From DASPTT01 sp035623275 (GTDB lineage Bacteria > Actinomycetota > Acidimicrobiia > Acidimicrobiales > UBA8190): a stretch of 19,988 nt of DNA. The notes under the pieces are model-generated. The model was not told where the DNA came from. It was given only the letters and a program-made list of their open reading frames with translations, and made no database searches. Positions 6,426-12,275 of the stretch are shown piece after piece (positions within the stretch are counted from its first letter, which is position 1; every line of letters starts with the position of its first letter). A program made the position numbers and the translations under genes. Location of the stretch: assembly GCA_035623275.1 (NCBI GenBank), contig DASPTT010000159.1, forward strand, positions 1-19,988, in the 5' to 3' direction.

Positions 6426-7292
6426 GTGAACGAGGCGCTCTCGCGGGTTCTGGACGGCAAGCCCGTTCTCGAGTACCAGCCAGCCGTCGACCTGGCCGAT
6501 GGACGGCTCCTCGGTTTCGAAGCCCTGGTCCGCTGGGACCACCCGACGCGCGGCTACATCCCGCCGAACATCCTCATCCCGTGGGCTGAGGCGAACGACC
6601 ACATCGTCGATCTCAACGCGTGGGTCCTCGCCGACGCCTGCCGCCAGGCGGCGCCGTGGCCGGTAGGGATCCAGCTGTCGGTCAACTGCTCGGCCGTACA
6701 GCTCCGTCAGGGCGAGGCGTCGCGCGCCGTGGTGGCGGCATTGGAGGAAACGGGACTCCAGCCCCACCGGCTGACGATCGAGATCACCGAGACCACGGTG
6801 GCAGACGAACGAACGGCGAGCGACCTGCGGGCGCTGTCGAAGCTGGGAGTCCACCTGGCGGTGGACGACGTCGGCACCAGCTGGTCGACGCTGGAGAACC
6901 TTCGACGGTTCGACATCGAGACCGCCAAAGTCGACCGGGCCTTCATCACGAGCCTCGAACCCCACGAGGGGATGAACCGGGCCATCGTGGACGCCATCGT
7001 CCACGTGGCGCAGTCGTTGTCGATGACGACGGTCGCGGAAGGCATCGAGACGGCCCAGCAAGTGGCGATCCTCCGGGACTTCGGGGCGGACATGGGACAG
7101 GGCTACTTCTTCGCCAAGCCGTTGGCCGCCGACGTCGCCGACGAGCTGGCCAAGGGGGACCCCCGGCCGGTGTTCTCGCTTCGGGGGGACCAGCACGAGC
7201 CGACGACGGCGAGCATCCAGCCACGCTCCCTGCGACTGCTCACGAACGACCGCTTCGGCAACGACACCGCGTCCTCGGCCGAAGCCGGCTGA
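6426..7292 (+). CDS. Stand-alone EAL-domain c-di-GMP phosphodiesterase
   Basis: A 288-aa protein that is almost entirely one EAL domain (about residues 3-240). The signature is FEALVRW (31-37, Glu32). Other catalytic and metal-binding positions are Asn87 in SVNCS, Glu119 in IEITE, Asp147-Asp148 in DDVGTSWS, Lys168 in AKVDR, and Glu205 in AEGIET, so it is probably active in hydrolysing c-di-GMP to pGpG. Loop 6 deviates from the usual DDFGTGYSS. There is no GGDEF, PAS, membrane segment or other sensor domain. The last 45 residues are a low-complexity tail with no recognised domain. The GTG at 6426 (VNEALSRVLDG) is chosen because the domain begins right after it. A TTG at 6339 would add 29 residues, and the longer frame upstream is an SDR shadow. 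There is no clear ribosome binding site. Confidence 0.88.
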   Translation: MNEALSRVLDGKPVLEYQPAVDLADGRLLGFEALVRWDHPTRGYIPPNILIPWAEANDHIVDLNAWVLADACRQAAPWPVGIQLSVNCSAVQLRQGEASRAVVAALEETGLQPHRLTIEITETTVADERTASDLRALSKLGVHLAVDDVGTSWSTLENLRRFDIETAKVDRAFITSLEPHEGMNRAIVDAIVHVAQSLSMTTVAEGIETAQQVAILRDFGADMGQGYFFAKPLAADVADELAKGDPRPVFSLRGDQHEPTTASIQPRSLRLLTNDRFGNDTASSAEAG

Positions 7293-7336
7293 ACCCGCCC
7301 GGCTGCACCGGGTCGCCGCGGGCTGATCCATGGTCT

Positions 7337-7348
7337 GACCTGCAGGTC
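7337..7348. promoter_or_regulatory. Perfect 12-bp palindrome upstream of pntAA
   Basis: GACCTGCAGGTC is a perfect 12-base palindrome in the 153-base gap between the EAL gene and pntAA, about 100 bases before the pntAA start. The half-sites GACC/GGTC match those before the EAL gene. The rest of 7293-7445 shows only a weak GC-rich stem just after the EAL stop (CCCGG...CCGGG) and no clear -10/-35 pair. It may be an operator or chance. Confidence 0.25.
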
Positions 7349-7445
7349 CTCCTCGTCGTCCAATGCGCAGACGGGTCTGGGGACCACGCGCGCGGACGAG
7401 GCTGGAGTGGAGCCCGCCGACCGCGTCGTGCTCTTATGTCCCCCC

Positions 7446-8588
7446 GTGAAGCTCGCCGTCCCCACCGAGACCCTCCCCGGAGAGCGACGCGTGGCCGTGG
7501 TCCCCGACGTCGCCGCCCGCCTGGCGACCGGCACCGGGATCGACGTCGCGGTGCAATCCGGGGCGGGTGATGCCGCCCATTTCCCCGATGCTGCGTACGC
7601 CGACAAGGGCGTCGAGATCGTGACCGATCGTTCCGCCCTCTTCCGGGGGGCCGAGGTCGTCGCCAAAGTGCAGCCGCCCACCGTGGAGGAGGTGGAGGCA
7701 CTCGACTCGGGCACGTCGACTGTCAGCTTCCTCGCCCCCGGGAGCAACCTTCCCGTGATCCGTGCCCTCGCCGCCAGGGGGGCGACGGCCTACAGCCTCG
7801 AGCTCGTGCCCCGGATCAGCCGGGCACAGTCCATGGACGCGCTGAGCTCCCAGGCGACCGTGTCGGGCTACCTGGCGGGGTTGGCCGCCGCCGAGCGGCT
7901 TCCCAAGTTCTTCCCGATGTTCATGACCGCCGCCGGGACGGTCCCGCCGGCGAAGGTGCTGGTCCTCGGCGCGGGGGTCGCCGGCCTTCAGGCCATTGCG
8001 ACGGCGCGCCGTCTCGGTGCCCAGGTGCGCGCGTACGACGTACGCGCCGCGGCGAAAGAGGAGGTCCAGTCGCTCGGCGCGGCCTTCGTCGAGCTGCCGC
8101 TCGAGACCCAAGAGGGCTCCGGCGGCTACGCGCGCGAGCAGTCCGAGGAGTTCCTCGCCCGCCAGCGAGAGCTGATCGGCAACGAGGTCGCGGCCTCGGA
8201 CGTCGTGATCACCACGGCGGCGGTTCCCGGGCGCAAGGCGCCGATCCTGGTGACGGCCGAGATGGTGGATCGCATGGCCAACGGATCGGTTGTGGTCGAC
8301 CTCGCCGCGGATACCGGCGGAAATTGCGAGCTGACAGAGGCCGGCCAGGAGATCAACCGCTCGGGTGTCGTCGTGTACGGGATGACGAACCCACCCTCTG
8401 CCATGCCCACCCACGCGAGCTTCCTGTACGCGCGCAACGTTGCCAACTTCCTCGGCCTGCTGGTCGCCGACGGCAAGCTCGAGCCTGACTTCGACGACGA
8501 GATCGTCGCCGGCGCGTGCGTGGTGCGGGCGGGCGAGGTCGTCCACGAACCAACACGCGAACTGCTCGCAAAGGAAGGTGCATCGTGA
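7446..8588 (+). CDS. pntAA: NAD(P) transhydrogenase alpha subunit, NAD(H)-binding part (PntAA)
   Basis: A 380-aa soluble domain I of proton-translocating transhydrogenase, the length expected for the split-alpha form. It starts KLAVPTETLPGERRVAVVPD. It contains the RQD-loop-like region VPRISRAQSMDALSSQA (121-137), the Rossmann motif VLGAGVAGLQAIATARRLGA (173-192) with acidic Asp198 for NAD(H), and PILVTAEMV (266-274). It binds NAD(H) and exchanges hydride with PntB-bound NADP(H), driven by proton flow. The GTG at 7446 is chosen because it starts the conserved N-terminus; no Shine-Dalgarno is visible before it, so a leaderless or very short leader mRNA is possible. Its stop overlaps the next gene's GTG (GTGA, 8585-8588). 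Confidence 0.95.
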   Translation: MKLAVPTETLPGERRVAVVPDVAARLATGTGIDVAVQSGAGDAAHFPDAAYADKGVEIVTDRSALFRGAEVVAKVQPPTVEEVEALDSGTSTVSFLAPGSNLPVIRALAARGATAYSLELVPRISRAQSMDALSSQATVSGYLAGLAAAERLPKFFPMFMTAAGTVPPAKVLVLGAGVAGLQAIATARRLGAQVRAYDVRAAAKEEVQSLGAAFVELPLETQEGSGGYAREQSEEFLARQRELIGNEVAASDVVITTAAVPGRKAPILVTAEMVDRMANGSVVVDLAADTGGNCELTEAGQEINRSGVVVYGMTNPPSAMPTHASFLYARNVANFLGLLVADGKLEPDFDDEIVAGACVVRAGEVVHEPTRELLAKEGAS

Positions 8589-8962
8589 TCGCCACGACCG
8601 GCCCGGGCCTCATGGGCCTGATCACCGTCTTCGTCCTGGCGGCCTTCGTCGGCTACGAGGTGATCTCCAAGGTGCCGAGCGTCCTGCACACGCCGCTCAT
8701 GTCCGGCACCAACGCCATCCACGGGATCATCATCGTCGGGGCCATGATCGTCCTCGGCGAGGCGCACGGCACCGCCCAGGTCACACTCGGGTTCTTCGCG
8801 GTGATCCTTGCGACGCTGAACGTGGTCGGAGGTTTCGTGGTCACGGACCGGATGCTCGAGATGTTCAAGGCGAAGCCCGCGGCGCGCAAGGCCGAAGAGC
8901 CGGCCACGGCACAGGCCACCTCGACGGCGACGGCCGGCGGGGACGAGGGGGCGTCCTCGTGA
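8585..8962 (+). CDS. pntAB: NAD(P) transhydrogenase alpha subunit, membrane part (PntAB)
   Basis: A 125-aa small membrane subunit with about three hydrophobic helices (roughly residues 9-27, 44-62 and 66-86). The conserved stretch VPSVLHTPLMSGTNAIHGI (30-48) is typical of PntAB. Together with PntB it forms the proton channel. After the last helix there is a hydrophilic Ala/Glu/Thr-rich tail (about 94-125: KAKPAARKAEEPATAQ and onward) that ordinary PntAB proteins of about 95-105 aa do not need. It is flanked by 4-base GTGA overlaps with pntAA and pntB, so the three subunits are translationally coupled. Confidence 0.94.
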   Translation: MIATTGPGLMGLITVFVLAAFVGYEVISKVPSVLHTPLMSGTNAIHGIIIVGAMIVLGEAHGTAQVTLGFFAVILATLNVVGGFVVTDRMLEMFKAKPAARKAEEPATAQATSTATAGGDEGASS

Positions 8963-10359
8963 GCCGTGCGACCGCCACCGACCTCGTCTACCTCGTCGCG
9001 ATCGTCGGCTTCATCCTCGCCCTGAAGGGCCTGAGCTCCCCCAAGCGGGCGCGGCTCGGCAACCTGGCTGGGGCCACCGGGATGATCATCGCCGTCGCTT
9101 GGACCTTCAGCCTCCCCTCGGTGCACTCGAACCACCGGAACCTGCTGCTGATCATCGTGGGCATGGTGGTCGGGACAGCCATCGCCGTACCAGCAGCCCG
9201 CTTCGTGAAGATGACGGCGATGCCCCAGATGGTGGCCATCTTCAACGGTGTCGGCGGCGGGGCGGCCGCGCTGGTGTCGATCACCGAGTTCATCGCCCTC
9301 GGGTCGTCGAAGACCATCGCCATCTACAAGATCGTGGAGATCCTTCTCGGGGTCCTGATCGGCGCAGTGTCGTTCTCGGGTAGCGGCATCGCCTTCGCCA
9401 AGCTCCAGGAGCTCATGACCGGCCGGCCCATCACCTACCCTGGCCAGCAGGCGATCAACGCGGTCGTCGGGCTCACGATCCTGGCACTCGTGATCGCCAC
9501 GATCGTCACCGCCAGCACGGCGCTCCTCGTCCTCGTGCTGATCCTCTCGCTCGTGCTCGGCGTGATCTTCGTCCTTCCCATCGGGGGCGCCGATGTGCCC
9601 GTGCTCATCTCCTTGCTCAACGCCTTCACCGGCCTCGCCGTGGCGGCATCGGGCTTCACCCTGAACTCGACGCTGCTGATCGTCGCGGGAACCCTCGTGG
9701 GTGCCTCCGGAACGCTGCTCACGCGCATGATGAGCCACGCCATGGGCCGCTCCCTGCCGAACATCCTGTTCAGCGCGTTCGGCGCGGTGGTCACCGCCAC
9801 CGGGGGCGAGGCAGGCGACGCCTCCCGGGCAGTGCGCTCGGGCACCTCGGAGGACATCGCCGTCCTGCTCGCCTATGCCCGCAAGGTGGCCATCGTCCCC
9901 GGCTACGGCCTCGCCGTGGCCCAGGCCCAGCACACGGCACGGGAGCTCGCCGATGCCCTCATGGAGCGGGGCGTGGAGGTCTACTACGCGATCCACCCCG
10001 TGGCGGGCCGCATGCCCGGTCACATGAACGTCCTCCTGGCCGAGGCGAACGTTCCCTACGACGAGCTCAAGGAGATGGACGAGGCCAACCCCGAGATGGC
10101 CACCACCGACGTCGCGCTCGTGGTCGGCGCCAACGACACGGTGAACCCGGCCGCCAAGAACACGCCGGGGAGCCCGATCTACGGGATGCCGATCATCAAC
10201 GTGGACCAGGCCGCGAACATCGTGTTCATGAAGCGCTCGATGCGGCCCGGGTTCGCCGGCATCGACAACGAGCTGCTCTACGACCCGAAGACGACCATGC
10301 TCTTCGGCGACGCCAAGGACTCGCTGACCAAGCTCGTGGCGGCGGTGAAGGCGGCGTAG
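8959..10359 (+). CDS. pntB: NAD(P) transhydrogenase beta subunit (PntB)
   Basis: A 466-aa protein, full length for PntB. The N-terminal part (about 1-280) holds many transmembrane helices, including GNLAGATGMIIAVAWTF (34-50) and FNGVGGGAAALVSITEF (95-111). The C-terminal domain III binds NADP(H) through VPGYGLAVAQAQ (313-324), HPVAGRMPGHMNVLLAEA (346-363), GANDTVNPAA (390-399) and MKRSMRPGFAGI (424-435). It couples proton entry to reduction of NADP by NADH, supplying NADPH. The GTG at 8959 overlaps the pntAB stop. An NADPH source fits a catabolic, possibly steroid-using organism, but the link to the neighbouring cluster is only positional. Confidence 0.96.
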   Translation: MSRATATDLVYLVAIVGFILALKGLSSPKRARLGNLAGATGMIIAVAWTFSLPSVHSNHRNLLLIIVGMVVGTAIAVPAARFVKMTAMPQMVAIFNGVGGGAAALVSITEFIALGSSKTIAIYKIVEILLGVLIGAVSFSGSGIAFAKLQELMTGRPITYPGQQAINAVVGLTILALVIATIVTASTALLVLVLILSLVLGVIFVLPIGGADVPVLISLLNAFTGLAVAASGFTLNSTLLIVAGTLVGASGTLLTRMMSHAMGRSLPNILFSAFGAVVTATGGEAGDASRAVRSGTSEDIAVLLAYARKVAIVPGYGLAVAQAQHTARELADALMERGVEVYYAIHPVAGRMPGHMNVLLAEANVPYDELKEMDEANPEMATTDVALVVGANDTVNPAAKNTPGSPIYGMPIINVDQAANIVFMKRSMRPGFAGIDNELLYDPKTTMLFGDAKDSLTKLVAAVKAA

Positions 10360-10360
10360 G

Positions 10361-11275
10361 GTGCGGATCCTCGTGGCCGGGGGGACGGGCGTTCTCGGCC
10401 GCGTCGCTGTTCGTGGCCTGCTGCAGGCGGGTCACGAGGTCACGGTGGTCGCCCGATCGGCCGAGCGCGAGACGGCCATCCGGGCCGCCGGAGCAACGCC
10501 CGCGCGCGTGGACATCTTCGATGCCGATGCCGTGCGCTCGGCAGCCGGTGGACACCAAGTGGTGGCGAACCTCGCCACCCACATCCCCAAGGCCAGCCGG
10601 ATGGCCATCCCTTCGGCCTGGAAGGACAACGACCGCATCCGGACGGAGGCGTCGGCGAACCTTGCCCACGCGGCACTCGCCGCTGGTGCCGAGCGGTTCA
10701 TCCAGGAATCGATCACCTTCATCTACGCCGACGCGGGCAGCGAGTGGATCACCGAGACCAGCCCCCTGGAGGCGACCGCCAACCTGGCCAGTGCGCTGAG
10801 GGCCGAAGCCAATGCCGTGCGGGTCGCGGAGTCGGGTGCGAAGGGCATCGTGTTGCGCTTCGCCCAGTTCTACGGGCCCGACAGCCACACCACCCTCGAC
10901 ACGATCACGTTCGCCAAGCGCCGAATCGCCGGCGGGTTCGGCAAGGACACGTTCGTGTCCTCGGTCACCACCGACGACGCCGGAGCCGCGGTGGTCGCGG
11001 CGTTGCGGGCGCCGTCAGGGATCTACAACGTGGCAGACGACGAGCCGGTCACCCGCAAGGAGTACGCCGAGATCCTGGCCAAGGCGATCGGCACGAAGCC
11101 GCCGATCATCCCGCCTCGACGCATGGCCAGGCTGGCCGGCGGCCGGGCCGCGGCTCTCGCCCGCTCCCAGCGGGTCTCAAACCGGCGCTTCCGCGATGCG
11201 ACGGGGTGGACGCCGAAGACAGCCAGCGTGCGCGAGGGATGGCCGGCGGTCGTGGCCGCCGTCACGGGTCCCTGA
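10361..11275 (+). CDS. NAD(P)-binding extended-SDR-like protein (epimerase/dehydratase family)
   Basis: A 304-aa Rossmann-fold protein. It starts MRILVAGGTGVLGR, so the cofactor motif GGTGVLG is at residues 7-13. It continues with ARSAERE (31-37), DIFDADAVR (51-59), VVANLATHIP (67-76) and RFAQFYGPDS (166-175), a plan shared with NAD-dependent epimerases and atypical SDRs. The Tyr in ESITFIYADAGSEW (Tyr122) is not followed by Lys four residues on, so the usual YxxxK catalytic pair is missing; it may bind cofactor without ordinary dehydrogenase activity, or use another site. The GTG start lies one base after the pntB stop, suggesting cotranscription with pnt. Its 3' end overlaps the convergent 58-aa gene by 14 bases. 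Substrate unknown. Confidence 0.85.
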   Translation: MRILVAGGTGVLGRVAVRGLLQAGHEVTVVARSAERETAIRAAGATPARVDIFDADAVRSAAGGHQVVANLATHIPKASRMAIPSAWKDNDRIRTEASANLAHAALAAGAERFIQESITFIYADAGSEWITETSPLEATANLASALRAEANAVRVAESGAKGIVLRFAQFYGPDSHTTLDTITFAKRRIAGGFGKDTFVSSVTTDDAGAAVVAALRAPSGIYNVADDEPVTRKEYAEILAKAIGTKPPIIPPRRMARLAGGRAAALARSQRVSNRRFRDATGWTPKTASVREGWPAVVAAVTGP

Positions 11276-11438
11276 CCAGGCGGCCTTCGACCAACTCGAA
11301 GATCGTGGCCAACCGGGCGGCGCCGGCTGCATTCCCCGACCGCAGCATCGCGCGCTCGGCCTCGGCGACCGCTTCGCACAGCTCGAAGGCCTCCCGCTTG
11401 GACAGTACGATCACCGGAGCAAACTTCACGCCTGTCAT
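11262..11438 (-). CDS. Small hypothetical protein, 58 aa
   Basis: This short frame is read on the minus strand from ATG 11438 to TGA at 11262. The protein starts MTGVKFAPVIVLSKREAFEL and has two predicted amphipathic helices (about 13-33 and 36-54) with Glu/Ala/Arg-rich faces. I recognise no family. Support for a real gene is a near-perfect ribosome binding site, AGGAGGTG, 5 bases before the ATG, and an ATGA overlap with the upstream 67-aa gene. Its end overlaps the convergent SDR-like gene by 14 bases. The helical, acidic composition could suit a small regulator or binding partner, but nothing in the sequence says which. Confidence 0.65.
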   Translation of the reverse strand: MTGVKFAPVIVLSKREAFELCEAVAEAERAMLRSGNAAGAARLATIFELVEGRLVRDP

Positions 11439-11638
11439 TGCGGCACCTCCTCCGGTGCGGCCGCGTCGCGTTCGCCGATGGTCGTCGCTCGGGTAACCGG
11501 CTCCGCCCGCCGGAAGGCCACGACGCCGACAAGAGCCAGCACGTCAACCAGAGCGAGCGCGATCACGGGAACCGCCGCGTGCCACGAGGACCACGCGACC
11601 ACCGCGATCACGGGTGTGATCATCCAGGACGCAGACAT
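11435..11638 (-). CDS. Small membrane protein, 67 aa
   Basis: A 67-aa protein starting MSASWMITPVIAVVAWSSWH. Residues 6-43 are almost continuously hydrophobic, enough for one long or two short transmembrane helices, with a possible turn near WHAAVP (19-24). The C-terminal 24 residues (FRRAEPVTRATTIGERD and onward) are hydrophilic; the FRRAE start suggests this end faces the cytoplasm. GGGAGGG lies 6 bases before the ATG. Its stop overlaps the ATG of the 58-aa gene (ATGA, 11435-11438), so the two are coupled and probably work together. No family recognised; a holin-like or membrane anchor role is possible but unsupported. Confidence 0.62.
   Translation of the reverse strand: MSASWMITPVIAVVAWSSWHAAVPVIALALVDVLALVGVVAFRRAEPVTRATTIGERDAAAPEEVPQ
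11444..11451 (-). promoter_or_regulatory. Strong ribosome binding site for 58-aa gene
   Basis: On the minus strand AGGAGGTG, an 8-base match to the anti-Shine-Dalgarno sequence, lies 5 bases before ATG 11438 and inside the end of the 67-aa gene. It is the strongest such site seen in the window and argues that this very small frame is translated. Confidence 0.7.
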
Positions 11639-11644
11639 CTGTCA

Positions 11645-11651
11645 CCCTCCC
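11645..11651 (-). promoter_or_regulatory. Ribosome binding site for 67-aa membrane gene
   Basis: GGGAGGG on the minus strand lies 6 bases before ATG 11638, the first in-frame ATG of the small membrane protein. It supports both the start and the reality of the gene. Confidence 0.6.
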
Positions 11652-11678
11652 TTCGGACCGTCCGGAACGCGCAAGGGC

Positions 11679-11728
11679 GGTCCGGATCCGGGGGTCGGCC
11701 AGCGATGACTCGCCCCGGGATCCGGACC
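11679..11728 (-). terminator. Strong hairpin downstream of ssb
   Basis: GGTCCGGATCCGGGG (11679-11693) pairs with CCCCGGGATCCGGACC (11713-11728): 11 bp perfect, a one-base bulge, then 4 GC pairs, with a loop of about 19 bases. It begins 9 bases beyond the ssb stop on the minus strand and lies before the 67-aa gene. No T-run follows, so it could be an actinobacterial terminator, an attenuator that lowers expression of the two small genes, or an mRNA 3' stabiliser. Confidence 0.6.
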
Positions 11729-11736
11729 TCGCCTGC

Positions 11737-12150
11737 TCAAGCGTCGGAGGCGTGCGCCTCGGCCGTGGCGTCGTGGCCGTTCACACTCCGGCGCTCGTTC
11801 TTGGTGATCTCGACGGTCGCGAACCGAAGCGACGGGCCAACCTCGTCAGCGGTGACTTCGATGCGGCTCCTCCGTTCTCCGTCCTCCCCCTCCCAGGTCC
11901 TTTGGTCGAGGCGCCCGGACACCACGACACGGGTGCCCTTCACCAGGCTCAGGGCCACGTTCTCGGCGAGCTCACGCCAGCACACGACGTCGAAGAAGGA
12001 CGTCGCCTCCTCCCACTCGTCGGTGCCTCGGACCTGCCAGCGCCTGTTCACCGCCAGCCCGAACGTGGTGTTCGCAGCACCTTCACGTGTGTACCGGATC
12101 TCGGGGTCACGGGTCAGGTTGCCGACAAGCGTCGTGCCATTCGTCGTCAT
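11737..12150 (-). CDS. ssb: Single-stranded DNA-binding protein, tail-less paralogue
   Basis: A 137-aa SSB with one OB fold (about 1-112). Marks are TLVGNLTRDPEIRYTREG (7-24), the NRRW segment (35-38), SFFDVVCWRELAENVALSL (51-69), and KGTRVVVSGRLDQRTWE (71-87). It binds single-stranded DNA as an oligomer. The C-terminal region is short and ends in HASDA; it lacks the acidic DDDIPF-type tip by which housekeeping SSBs recruit repair and replication partners. It is not beside rpsF/rpsR, the usual place of the housekeeping gene, so it is probably an SsbB-type second copy. ATG 12150 has GGGAG 10 bases upstream. It is the next gene on the same strand after the Tad locus, suggesting a role in DNA uptake or stress; that is inference. 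Confidence 0.93.
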   Translation of the reverse strand: MTTNGTTLVGNLTRDPEIRYTREGAANTTFGLAVNRRWQVRGTDEWEEATSFFDVVCWRELAENVALSLVKGTRVVVSGRLDQRTWEGEDGERRSRIEVTADEVGPSLRFATVEITKNERRSVNGHDATAEAHASDA

Positions 12151-12275
12151 GATGCGGGTTCTCCCTTGCTTTGGAATGAGCGCTCGATAGCGCCGCTCCC
12201 GACGGTGGCGGACCCACGTTGCTGCGCCCCTCGCTCAGTACCTGACCGAGGACCTTGTTGGCGGGGATTCCGTCG
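12151..12275. other. Intergenic region between LysM-SARP gene and ssb
   Basis: These 125 bases hold the ssb ribosome binding site (GGGAG, 12161-12165, minus strand) and possibly an ssb promoter. A short dyad, GCGCT...AGCGC, lies near 12180-12192. No convincing terminator or small gene was seen. Confidence 0.4.

Noticed and set aside
7434..8546. 370-aa minus-strand frame opposite pntAA
   Set aside because: Shadow frame rich in His, Gly, Arg and Asp, with no motif; pntAA on the other strand is unmistakable.
8653..10023. 456-aa minus-strand frame opposite pntAB/pntB
   Set aside because: Antisense shadow caused by high GC codon bias; composition dominated by His, Asp, Glu and Gly without a fold.
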